Below, piece after piece: positions 7,004-15,412 of a stretch of DNA of 64,000 nucleotides. Both the position numbers and the translations under genes were made by a program. Source of the stretch: Pseudoalteromonas sp. OOF1S-7 (GTDB lineage: Bacteria; Pseudomonadota; Gammaproteobacteria; Enterobacterales; Alteromonadaceae). The DNA is taken from assembly GCF_022347765.1 (NCBI RefSeq), contig NZ_JAKRFZ010000021.1:1-64000 (forward strand), written 5' to 3'. Within the stretch, counting starts at the first letter, position 1. Each line of letters opens with the position of its first letter. Below the pieces are notes generated by a model. The model worked only from the letters and a program-made list of their open reading frames with translations. It searched no databases and was not told the DNA's origin.

Positions 7004-9720
7004 GACGGTCGGTATTGTGTTAAGCATTGCACCAGCTTATCGCGCTCCAGTGGTTTTGCAAGGTGATTGTTAAACCCGACTGCCAGTGCGTAGGTCTTAT
7101 CTTCTGGCATCACATCGGCAGTCAGGGCGATGATGGGCAGTTGTTGCTGATTATAACGTTTACGCAGCACTGCGGTTGCCTGATAGCCATCGAGCAATGG
7201 CATCTGGCAATCCATGAGGATCAGGTCAAAGGTTTGGTCATCACAGGCGTCTACCGCTTGCTGGCCGTCACTCACCAATACAAAGTCAACATCAATAGAC
7301 TGTAGCATAGCTTTAATGACCAGTTGATTGACCGGATTATCTTCGGCAACCAGCACCTGCATCCCTTTGAGCAGAGTATGATCCGGCGTGACGGTTTGCG
7401 CCAGCTGGGCATCGCCGAATGGGCAGCGCAGTGAAAAGGTAAAAGTACTGCCTTGTCCGGAGGTGCTTTGGACGGTAAGCTGACCTGCCATCAGCTCTAC
7501 CAGTTCTTTGCTGATAGCCAGGCCCAGACCTGTGCCACCAAAGCGCCGAGAGGTTGATGCATCCGCCTGCGTAAAGGGCGCAAAGATCAACTGTTGCTTG
7601 TGGTGGTCAATGCCAATTCCGGTATCTATGATAGAGAAAGTAAGCAGGTAACCACTGTCTCCATGCAGTGCTTCACAATGCAGGGTAACCTTACCACTGT
7701 CAGTGAACTTTACCGCATTGCTGCATAGGTTAAGCAGGATCTGCTCTATGCGGAGTTCATCTGCTTTGATCCAGCAGGCACCATTGATGTTGGTGTCAAG
7801 TTGCCATTGCAGCCCTTTGTCCGAGGCGCTGGTGGCAAAAAGACTGTCTATACGGCTCAGTAAGTGTTGCAGGTTAAAGTCGTGACGCTCAATGATCAGA
7901 TGATTTGATTCGATTTTAGCAATATCAAGAATATCGTTTACCAGGTTGAGTAAGGTTTTCGCCGCCATATCAATGCGGCTGGCATAAGACTGGAGCGTTT
8001 CAAATGAGTCGCTCGTCTTCATCAAAGAGGCAAATCCCACCACTGCATTCAGTGGCGTACGAAGCTCATGGCTCATGTTAGCAAGAAAGCGGCTTTTGGC
8101 GTGGTTGGCACGTTCGGCATCTTCAACCGCCTGGCGCAGCGACAAAGTACGTTGTTCAACCAAGTGGTTGAGCTCGTAATGCTGATAGTTGTTGAGCAGT
8201 ACAATAAAAGTAATCAAGGCTGTGATACTTAGCTGCAGCAGTAGCAGCAACACTGTCTGGCGGTGGTTGAGGCTGGCAACAAAGTCAGCCCTAAGTTCAA
8301 GCTTGATGCGCCATACCTGGCCACCAAACTGAATACGGGTATCAAACAGGTTATCTGCCGCAACTTTACTGGGAGAGATTGGGTGATTGCTATAGAAGGG
8401 CTCAGCGTCACTGCCATCATAGACTGCAATATTATAGCTGCCGGCCTGTGACTGTTTCAGCACTGAGCCCAGTAAGGTATCGGTCTGCACCACCGCTGTG
8501 GCATAGCCGAGAATATCCGCCTGAGGATCGGCTGCTCCGCGCCGGTACACCGGAGAGAACAACAGATAAGCTGGCACAGGGGTGTCACTTTGAATTAATT
8601 TAATGATATCTGTGGCCTGTGGTCGTACAATGATGTTGGGATTTTCCAGTGCCTGCTTGCGGTTTTCACGTGAATACACATTAAAGCCCAGCGCGCTGAA
8701 GTTTTCTGCTTGCGGTGAAATATAGGTCACGACGACCAGAGGATCATCAGGTGCCAGGGGGAAGCCTTTGAGTTTTACTCGGCCATTATACAGCTTATCA
8801 AACTTATCCTGCATGGCATTACCCTGCGTCTGAGTTAACCTCGCATTCCAGGAAATCGCTCGTAAAAACGGATAACGCACGCGTTGTTGCTCGGCAATTT
8901 GGTGAAACTCTTCGGCGTTTACTTCGCTCAGAGATTGCAGTTTAGCTGCCACCCCTTGCACGGCCAGCATGCTGAGGTTGACCTGCTGTAACAGCAGGTT
9001 TTCTATCAGTCTCAGCTCCCTTTGTGCCTCTCGCTTGGCTGCCTGAATATTACCTTGGTTGTATAAGTAGGTTGTGAGTACCACAGATAAAAACAGCACA
9101 AAGCTGGTGGCAAAGACATTGCGGCTACGGTGGTAACTGTGTTGTTTAAACGCCCATGCATCAAGCATCAGCAATAACAGAGGAGTAAAAATCAGTATGC
9201 CGAGGCTGTCGCCCAGCCACCAGGCCACTACATTCTGCCAGTGATGACTAAACTGGTAGTCTGGGTTAAACAGGCTGAGTGAGAAGACGCCAATATTCGC
9301 CGATATCAAATTACAAAGGATGCCGACCAAAAAGATATAGTAGGCAATATGTTTGCGTGACCGCATTCGCAGTGGGTCACCCAGCCAAAGCCGCAGGATA
9401 GATCCACCTGCGAGGCCCTGCACGCAGGCACCCAAGGCAATAATGGAGACTTGCAGTAGTTGTGTTAAGGTCGCTCCTGTCAGCATGTAGCCGTGTGCTG
9501 TGGTCCAATTAAATAGAGCTGAGGCCACAAATAAGCCGGGTAGAAAACGCCAACCCCAAACCAGCACACCGACCAACCCCACGCCTGCCGGCAGCCAGAT
9601 GGGCAGCACCTGATCCTGAAATGCAAAGGCGGTGAGCAGTTTTCCCAGTGCAAAGTAGCTCACTGTCATGAGCAAGTAAGCAGCCCATTGATGGTACACT
9701 GTGCGAAATTGGAACTGCAT
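7000..9720 (-). CDS. MASE1-CHASE hybrid sensor histidine kinase
   Basis: The 906-residue protein has, in order, a multi-helix MASE1 membrane sensor (about residues 10-215), a periplasmic CHASE-like region (about 230-440), a further membrane helix, a HisKA domain with phospho-acceptor His551 in NMSHELRTPLN, an HATPase_c domain with the GTGLGLAIS G-box, and a C-terminal receiver whose Asp837 lies in LILMDCQMP. It would sense an unknown signal and pass phosphate from His to its own receiver. No separate response regulator is adjacent; the next two genes, coupled by ATGA and a three-base gap, are a secreted hydrolase and a GNAT-like protein. Confidence 0.9.
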   Translation of the reverse strand: MQFQFRTVYHQWAAYLLMTVSYFALGKLLTAFAFQDQVLPIWLPAGVGLVGVLVWGWRFLPGLFVASALFNWTTAHGYMLTGATLTQLLQVSIIALGACVQGLAGGSILRLWLGDPLRMRSRKHIAYYIFLVGILCNLISANIGVFSLSLFNPDYQFSHHWQNVVAWWLGDSLGILIFTPLLLLMLDAWAFKQHSYHRSRNVFATSFVLFLSVVLTTYLYNQGNIQAAKREAQRELRLIENLLLQQVNLSMLAVQGVAAKLQSLSEVNAEEFHQIAEQQRVRYPFLRAISWNARLTQTQGNAMQDKFDKLYNGRVKLKGFPLAPDDPLVVVTYISPQAENFSALGFNVYSRENRKQALENPNIIVRPQATDIIKLIQSDTPVPAYLLFSPVYRRGAADPQADILGYATAVVQTDTLLGSVLKQSQAGSYNIAVYDGSDAEPFYSNHPISPSKVAADNLFDTRIQFGGQVWRIKLELRADFVASLNHRQTVLLLLLQLSITALITFIVLLNNYQHYELNHLVEQRTLSLRQAVEDAERANHAKSRFLANMSHELRTPLNAVVGFASLMKTSDSFETLQSYASRIDMAAKTLLNLVNDILDIAKIESNHLIIERHDFNLQHLLSRIDSLFATSASDKGLQWQLDTNINGACWIKADELRIEQILLNLCSNAVKFTDSGKVTLHCEALHGDSGYLLTFSIIDTGIGIDHHKQQLIFAPFTQADASTSRRFGGTGLGLAISKELVELMAGQLTVQSTSGQGSTFTFSLRCPFGDAQLAQTVTPDHTLLKGMQVLVAEDNPVNQLVIKAMLQSIDVDFVLVSDGQQAVDACDDQTFDLILMDCQMPLLDGYQATAVLRKRYNQQQLPIIALTADVMPEDKTYALAVGFNNHLAKPLERDKLVQCLTQYRPS

Positions 9721-9739
9721 ATTGATCCTGTCCTTTTCG

Positions 9740-10201
9740 TTAAACTGGCAGGGGGCGTTTGGTAAACGTTTGTTTCAATACTATGGTTGACTCAATCCCT
9801 GCAATACAGCCGATGGCACCAAGACGGTGCTTTACGAAATGCTCGTAGCTGGGTAAATCTTCGGCAATGATCTCAAGTAAGTAATCGTGCGCACCAGACA
9901 CCACAGAGCAGCTGAGCACCTGATGCAGTTGCTCCACATCAGATTCAAACTGGGTGGCGGCCTGCGCAGAGTTCTCACTTAGTCTAATAAAGGCATATAC
10001 CAGTACAGTATAGCCCAGCGACTGCGGTGCTATAGTGGCGTTGTAGCCTAAAATAACCCCATCCTGTTGTAGCTTTTTAACACGCCTCAGGCAAGGGGTG
10101 TCGGACAAGCTGGCTTGCTCTGCAAGTTGAGCATTACTGAGCCGGGCATTGTGCTGCAAGGCCCTGAGCAGGATACGGTCTTTGTTATCAATATGCGCCA
10201 T
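9740..10201 (-). CDS. Lrp/AsnC-family transcriptional regulator
   Basis: The 153-residue protein has the family's N-terminal winged helix (DNKDRILLRALQHNARLSNAQ, then LSDTPCLRRVKKL) and a C-terminal RAM ligand-binding domain. Length is typical. It is divergent from the PrnB-like/kynureninase-like pair, sharing a 134-base intergenic region that contains an inverted repeat, so it probably regulates that pair. AsnC-family regulators (KynR) control kynurenine genes in Pseudomonas, which fits the neighbour's family but does not prove the ligand. Confidence 0.9.
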   Translation of the reverse strand: MAHIDNKDRILLRALQHNARLSNAQLAEQASLSDTPCLRRVKKLQQDGVILGYNATIAPQSLGYTVLVYAFIRLSENSAQAATQFESDVEQLHQVLSCSVVSGAHDYLLEIIAEDLPSYEHFVKHRLGAIGCIAGIESTIVLKQTFTKRPLPV

Positions 10202-10262
10202 GGTAGTGAATTCTGCTAATTTATGGTTTCTTGGCTGTATTTATCACCAATTCAGTCTAGCA

Positions 10263-10282
10263 TTTGCTTGAATTTTAGCAAA
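10263..10282. promoter_or_regulatory. Candidate AsnC-type operator
   Basis: An inverted repeat TTTGCT-n8-AGCAAA lies between the divergent regulator and the PrnB-like gene. Spacing and AT-rich centre suit an Lrp/AsnC dimer site. This is inferred from position and symmetry only. Confidence 0.4.
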
Positions 10283-10335
10283 TTTTAGCTGACTAGATTT
10301 GGTAGCCTGTGACTCAACAACTTGGAGAGTTACCG

Positions 10336-11520
10336 ATGACAACACTGACACAGGCATTCGATCACTGGATCCGCAGTGATTTTGTTACACTCAACGATAA
10401 GCTGGAAGCTGCATATTGGCAGCAGCAGGATAAAGCTAATGTCGTGGGCGTAGAAGACGAAGTAAAACAGCAACTACTGAATGAGGGGCAGCAGCACATC
10501 CAGGCTTTGCTGGCAGAAGGCAATACTGATGAAGGGTTTGACAATGCGTTCGATCTGCTGGGCAATGTGGGGCTGTACATGGCTGCCTGTCGCCGTCATG
10601 AACTGACGGAACCCAGCCGGGAGCAATATTCACCGCTCAAAGAAGCCTCCGCGCTGGCGATGCATATTGGTGCTTCTATTGGGGTCACCCCTCGCTTTGC
10701 AACAGCACACCTGACTACGCACAACCGTGCCATTGATGGGGTGTATAAACGCTTCACCAGCCACCCCGCTGAGCAGCTGTTCGTCGATTACAACACCCGG
10801 GCGATTTTAGCCTATAAACGTGCCGCAGAGTGTTTGTTAAAGATACAGCCAATGGGTATTTCACATCCGATGACGCCGGTGCTGCTGGTGCAGGTAAAAG
10901 AAGCCTTGCTGGACGTGATCCGCTCCAATCAGCGTTTATTTGAGCAGCTTGATACCGACGCCTTCTTTTATGTGGTGCGCCCGTATTACAAGCCTTATCG
11001 GGTCGGAAAGGAAGTCTATCGTGGTGCTAATGCCGGGGATTTCGCCGGGATCAATGTGATTGATTTGCTACTGGGCTTGTGTCAGGCCAATGATGTAAAC
11101 TACGCTCAGATGTTGGTCGATAAGTTTCTCTATATGATGCCCGAGGATCAGGCCACATTGAGAGAGTGTATGCGTTTACCCAATCTGATGGATGCATTTT
11201 TAGCGGCCGCGCCGCTGCATCATGGAAGTCACTGGTATCAGGAAGCGGCAGCTGCGTTTGTGCAGGTGTGTAAGCTGCACGGTGATACCGCTATTCAGCA
11301 TCATAATCAGCTGGTGGAAAAGTATATTGCCCAGCCGTCTGGCACTATGCCTACTCAACACCTTGATAAAGTCACTGCCAGCGGACCTCCTTTACCTGTG
11401 TTGCTGGAGCAGCTGACTCTACTTAGAGACAAACGGGCGGCGGCAAAGCGTGAGGACGTGTTTACCCGCTTTGATGATTTAAATACGCTGCGCCGCAGTA
11501 TTGCCAGGGATACCCAATGA
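10336..11520 (+). CDS. PrnB-like haem protein (DUF1864, indole dioxygenase superfamily)
   Basis: The 394-residue product resembles the DUF1864/PrnB family, haem proteins of the indoleamine/tryptophan 2,3-dioxygenase superfamily; PrnB rearranges 7-chlorotryptophan in pyrrolnitrin synthesis. The ATG at 10336 has GGAGAG seven bases upstream, better than the GTG at 10309. His315 (in VCKLHGDTA) and His295/296 are candidate axial haem ligands; I cannot tell which. The gene overlaps the kynureninase-like gene by ATGA, so the two act in one pathway, presumably on tryptophan or another indole. No halogenase, formamidase or other prn gene is nearby. The family call is from recognition without a search. 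Confidence 0.75.
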   Translation: MTTLTQAFDHWIRSDFVTLNDKLEAAYWQQQDKANVVGVEDEVKQQLLNEGQQHIQALLAEGNTDEGFDNAFDLLGNVGLYMAACRRHELTEPSREQYSPLKEASALAMHIGASIGVTPRFATAHLTTHNRAIDGVYKRFTSHPAEQLFVDYNTRAILAYKRAAECLLKIQPMGISHPMTPVLLVQVKEALLDVIRSNQRLFEQLDTDAFFYVVRPYYKPYRVGKEVYRGANAGDFAGINVIDLLLGLCQANDVNYAQMLVDKFLYMMPEDQATLRECMRLPNLMDAFLAAAPLHHGSHWYQEAAAAFVQVCKLHGDTAIQHHNQLVEKYIAQPSGTMPTQHLDKVTASGPPLPVLLEQLTLLRDKRAAAKREDVFTRFDDLNTLRRSIARDTQ

Positions 11521-12632
11521 AGCAAGCCGATTTCTCGTTACCTCACGGCCACTATTTACTCAGCCACTCGGTAGGTCGACCCTTGGTTACGGCTGAGCAG
11601 GATTTTATGCTGCGCTATTTTCACCCCTGGGCAGGAGACAACCATGAGCCCTGGTATCAGTGGATCAATGGTATACAGTGTTTTACTGCAGCGCTGGCCA
11701 AACTGTTCAATAGCCAGGCGGAGTACTTTTGTCCGCAAAGCAACCTCTCCAGTGGCTTGACTAAGTGGGTTATGAGTCTGCCGGAAACGGGCAAGCAAAA
11801 GGTGCGAGTGCTGATGAGTGAGAGTGACTTCCCCAGCATGGGCTTTGTATTAAAGCAAGCCGTGCCTGATGTGGAGATCCAGTTTATCCCTGCGGCCCTG
11901 GATATGTCAGACTTGAATGTCTGGCAGCAGCATCTCAGTGGTGAGATAGACTGGGTATTTGTCAGTCAGGTGTATTCAAACACCGGCCAGCAGGCACCCG
12001 TTGACGCCATTACGCACCTGGCAAAAGCGCAGGGCTGCCGGGTGATTGTTGATATTGCACAGGCCGCGGGCGTGATCCCCATTGACCTGTCAGACAGTGC
12101 GGCGGATTGCGTACTGGGGTCCTGCGTAAAGTGGTTATGTGGCGGACCGGGTGCCGGGTTTATCTGGGTGAATCCGGGCATACTCGACCAATGCCAGCCT
12201 AAAGATGTAGGCTGGTTTTCCCATCAAAACCCCATGGAGTTTGATATTCACCACTTTGCACCACACCATAGTGCACTGAGGTTTTGGGGCGGCACCCCAT
12301 CCGTAGCTGCTTATATCTTTGCCGCACATAGCATCGAGTATTTTGCCGAGACAGGCGTAGAAAACGTGCGGGCACATAATCTGAACCTGCTGGCACGCCT
12401 GCAGGATGAGCTGGCACCCTGGTATATTGCTCCGACCGATACGCTGCGCTGCTCGGGTACCGCGATCCTGAATGCGGGCGATGCGCAGGAGAAGGTACTG
12501 GCGGCGTTACGAGAGGCCGGCATTGCGGTTGATGCGCGCAAGCTCGGTATTCGGGTTTCTCCGCATATTTATAATACGCAAGCAGACATCGATGCCTTTA
12601 TTCGGGTATTCAAAAGGGCGTTATCAACCTGA
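11517..12632 (+). CDS. Kynureninase-like class V PLP enzyme
   Basis: The 371-residue protein has the class V aminotransferase fold. The PLP-binding Lys is Lys205 in GSCVKWLCGGPG, a context typical of kynureninase, with the upstream Asp in VDIAQAAGVIPIDL and WFSHQNPMEFD matching the kynureninase substrate-site region. It is shorter than classical kynureninase (about 415 residues) and so may act on a different 2-amino-4-oxo substrate. Translation is coupled to the PrnB-like gene by an ATGA overlap. Its stop overlaps the end of the convergent MBL gene by nine bases. I keep the call at family level. Confidence 0.8.
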   Translation: MKQADFSLPHGHYLLSHSVGRPLVTAEQDFMLRYFHPWAGDNHEPWYQWINGIQCFTAALAKLFNSQAEYFCPQSNLSSGLTKWVMSLPETGKQKVRVLMSESDFPSMGFVLKQAVPDVEIQFIPAALDMSDLNVWQQHLSGEIDWVFVSQVYSNTGQQAPVDAITHLAKAQGCRVIVDIAQAAGVIPIDLSDSAADCVLGSCVKWLCGGPGAGFIWVNPGILDQCQPKDVGWFSHQNPMEFDIHHFAPHHSALRFWGGTPSVAAYIFAAHSIEYFAETGVENVRAHNLNLLARLQDELAPWYIAPTDTLRCSGTAILNAGDAQEKVLAALREAGIAVDARKLGIRVSPHIYNTQADIDAFIRVFKRALST

Positions 12633-13385
12633 ACTATGGCTCAGCCCCAGTGCCTTTTTCGTCTTTGTTTTGACTGAGCGCCAGTGCGTCACTGGCTGCT
12701 TAGGGGCCAGTTGTAACAGCTGTTCAAAATCAATGTCGGCAAAAGCAATTTCACTATGGTGCGCCAGCATCACAGTGGCGGGGGCCAGTTGCTGTAGCTT
12801 GAGCAGGGTTGCCCGGTACAGACGCGGATAAAACACCGGGTAAGGCGGGATTAATTTACCGCGAACCTGCACCATAACATCGGCGATATACACTGTGCTG
12901 CGTTCTGCATGATAGAGGCTGATATCTCTGTCAGTGTGGCCAGGTGTATGCAGTGCCTGCCAGTCTTCAAAGCCGGGTAATGTAGCACCGTCGGGCAAAT
13001 AAACATCAGGCCTAAGGGTGCGTGCATACCAGAGGTTTTTGCGCGCTTTGCGTTTGCGCCCAGCCACCCAAAGTGCCAGGGCGATGTCTGATAAATGCAT
13101 CAGCATGCCGTCTATGCCCCGATACCACTGACCCGGGCAATTGGCCGTCGCAATCTGCGCACCGCTTATCTTTCGCAACAGGTGGGCACCACCGGCATGA
13201 TCCGGATGCATATGTGTGACCACAATTAACTTAAGCTGATGCACCGGGCGGCGCAGTTCATCGCTAATAAAACGGCAGATCTGAGACACATCGGCGCGGC
13301 TGCAGCCATCCAGCAGCAGCAATTTATCCGGATATTCCACCAGATAGATATTCTGAATATAGCCTTCGATTGTATGGATCTTCAT
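12624..13385 (-). CDS. Metallo-beta-lactamase-fold hydrolase
   Basis: The HxHxDH metal motif is plain in THMHPDHAGG, followed by the later ligands in HTPGHTDRDIS and DVMV and a C-terminal LAHHSE. This is an MBL-fold hydrolase of unknown substrate. The start is uncertain: the ATG at 13385 gives a protein beginning MKIHTIEGYIQNIYLVEY, as expected for the fold, but in-frame ATGs at 13412 and 13430 and a TTG at 13463 exist and none has a clear ribosome-binding site. It converges on the kynureninase-like gene. Confidence 0.75.
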   Translation of the reverse strand: MKIHTIEGYIQNIYLVEYPDKLLLLDGCSRADVSQICRFISDELRRPVHQLKLIVVTHMHPDHAGGAHLLRKISGAQIATANCPGQWYRGIDGMLMHLSDIALALWVAGRKRKARKNLWYARTLRPDVYLPDGATLPGFEDWQALHTPGHTDRDISLYHAERSTVYIADVMVQVRGKLIPPYPVFYPRLYRATLLKLQQLAPATVMLAHHSEIAFADIDFEQLLQLAPKQPVTHWRSVKTKTKKALGLSHSSG

Positions 13386-13698
13386 GTTGGTAATGTATTC
13401 GCACGCACTCATGTCATATAGGTAACACATCTGACCAGATAGGCAAGGTGAAATTGTTCGCAAGGTGGGGTGGTGGTGGCAAATATGACCCTGGTACTCT
13501 CACCAGCAAGTCGTTGAGCCGCAAACCTGGCTGTGCAGATCCTGTTGACCGGGCTAGCATCACGATCTGCGACAGTGAAGGCCGCTAAGTTGAATCGCAT
13601 CCCAGCTGGCGAAAGACTTTTTGGGCAAGGGATTACAACTTTGCGTCATATAAAGTGCAGGGTCGTGAATAGAAGCGTATGGCTGGCAATCGAGTCAT

Positions 13699-14583
13699 TT
13701 ATTCGAGTAACAACGCTTCCAGCCATGACTGAAGCTTTTTAAGTGCAGGGTCGTTTCGACGGCTTTTACGCCATGAAAAATAATATGCTGATTGTGGTGG
13801 AATAAAACCGCTATCGTCAAGGCATATTAGAGCGCCTGACTCGAGTTCGTTTTTAACTAAAGTCTTTTCTAGCATAGCAATACCCTGACCATAGAGTGCA
13901 GCCTGCATTAACAATAGTGTGTGGCCGAACAGAATTTGCTTTTGGCTGCCAGGGAATGAGATATTTTTATCTTGTTGCCATAATGACCAGATGTTCACGC
14001 CCTCAATATCAAGCAGCGGAATATCATTGGCAGTATCCAGATTAGGAAAGCTGGAAACTTGCCTGGCAAGAGACGGACTGCACATAGGGTGGTAACTTTC
14101 ATGACAGATAAACTTGCTGTCATAAGAAACGTGATGAATTGGGTTAGCCACGACAGCGTCAAGCTCGAGCGCTTCGGGTTTATCTTCGCAGTTAAGCATA
14201 CGTACCCTGAGGTCGATTCCTGGATTTGCCAGCTGCCACTTTTCCAGCGCTGGCATCAGTCGTTTCATGGCGAATGCGCTGGTAATTCCTAGCTGAATAT
14301 GTCCGGATTCACATGAGGTAATTTCACAAGTCGAGTTGTAAATGTGCTCAAAAGACTGACGAACTTGCAGTGCATAATTTTGTGCTTGTTGAGTCATGAT
14401 CAGTTGCTTGCCGCTCTTTTCAAAAAGTTTACAGCCAAGCCAGTCTTCAAGTCTTCTTATCTGGTGGCTTACAGCGCTTGGTGTAATGCATAACTCTTCT
14501 GCCGCTCTGGAAAAATTCAAGTGCTTGGCTGCAACAGAAAAAATATAAAGTGATTTGAGCGGCGGCATTAAAGGTGTGGCCAT
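13699..14583 (-). CDS. LysR-family regulator (GcvA-like)
   Basis: The 294-residue protein starts with the LysR winged helix (LKSLYIFSVAAKHLNFSRAAEELCITPS, HTH at about residues 23-42) and continues into a periplasmic-binding-like effector domain. The helix-turn-helix with ITPSAVSHQIRRLEDWLG is closest to the GcvA/AmpR branch. It is divergent from the exported NTF2-like gene over 126 bases and is the natural candidate to regulate it. Effector unknown. Confidence 0.9.
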   Translation of the reverse strand: MATPLMPPLKSLYIFSVAAKHLNFSRAAEELCITPSAVSHQIRRLEDWLGCKLFEKSGKQLIMTQQAQNYALQVRQSFEHIYNSTCEITSCESGHIQLGITSAFAMKRLMPALEKWQLANPGIDLRVRMLNCEDKPEALELDAVVANPIHHVSYDSKFICHESYHPMCSPSLARQVSSFPNLDTANDIPLLDIEGVNIWSLWQQDKNISFPGSQKQILFGHTLLLMQAALYGQGIAMLEKTLVKNELESGALICLDDSGFIPPQSAYYFSWRKSRRNDPALKKLQSWLEALLLE

Positions 14584-14709
14584 GGTTAACTGTGAATTTT
14601 ATTCATAGATGAGAAAAGAATATCAATTGTGTGGTCAAAATGTAATTGATAGTTTTGCCTCTGTTTTTAGTAACGCGCTAAGAAGCGCAATGACACAGAG
14701 GAGAAACAC

Positions 14710-15267
14710 ATGAAGAGCGTCGCTAAAAGGACATTTAAATATCAACTCATTGCAGCGCTGGTGTGCACGTTTGCTACAAGTGTTTATGCTGAAACAAATT
14801 ATTTTTGTGGTGTCGATAACCCGACACAGGCAGCGCAAATTGAAACTCTGATACCCACTTTATATGACATAGTTTCAGGACGTCCTGAAGAAACCAAAGA
14901 CTGGCATCTTCTAAAACAGCTCTTTTCTCCAGGCGCGATGATCACACCGGTTTTTCACAAAGGAGAAGATGTCATTGCACAACCTGGCAGTGTTGATCAG
15001 TTTATCGATTTAAATAAGCGCTTATTTAAAGATAAAGGATTTTTTGAACGTGAGGTATCACAGAAAGTATTCAAATTTGGTCATATGGCCAATGTATTAA
15101 GTGTTTATGAATCGAGGCGTTCCCCAGAGTTAGCGCCTTATGCAAGAGGCGTGAACTCTTTTCAGCTGCTGAACGATGGTCGGCGTTGGTGTGTTTTATC
15201 AGTTACCTGGGATAGCGAATCGGAGCAACACCCAGTTACAGCGCAGATTTTGCATTTATCAGATTGA
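14710..15267 (+). CDS. Exported NTF2-like (SnoaL-fold) protein
   Basis: The 185-residue product has a signal peptide (basic start, LIAALVCTFATSVYA, cleavage near YA-ET) and a mature domain whose pattern (LYDIVSG..., KDWHLLKQLFSPGAMITP, and a C-terminal WCVLSVTWDSE strand) suggests a nuclear-transport-factor-2-like cone. GAGGAG lies seven bases before the ATG. The catalytic or binding role is not visible. It stands alone on the + strand, divergent from the LysR gene. Confidence 0.65.
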   Translation: MKSVAKRTFKYQLIAALVCTFATSVYAETNYFCGVDNPTQAAQIETLIPTLYDIVSGRPEETKDWHLLKQLFSPGAMITPVFHKGEDVIAQPGSVDQFIDLNKRLFKDKGFFEREVSQKVFKFGHMANVLSVYESRRSPELAPYARGVNSFQLLNDGRRWCVLSVTWDSESEQHPVTAQILHLSD

Positions 15268-15339
15268 TGTAAAAATTTAAATTCGAAGCAGGGATGGAAA
15301 TGTTGGAAGACACCCTCCCTGAGCTGACATGCAGGAGAT

Positions 15340-15366
15340 GGGGTTGTTTCAAATTGAAACTGCCCC
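15340..15366. other. Inverted repeat between converging genes
   Basis: GTTTCAA and TTGAAAC meet around a single base and are flanked by GGGG and CCCC, forming a long hairpin between the ends of the NTF2-like and flavoprotein genes. No T run follows, so I cannot call it a standard intrinsic terminator. Confidence 0.4.
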
Positions 15367-15412
15367 CTGAAATGTGAGCGTCAGATCATTCCCCAGTCTT
15401 GATAACATAACC

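Noticed and set aside
10309..10335. GTG start nine codons upstream for the PrnB-like gene
   Set aside because: The ATG at 10336 has GGAGAG at the right distance, the GTG has none.
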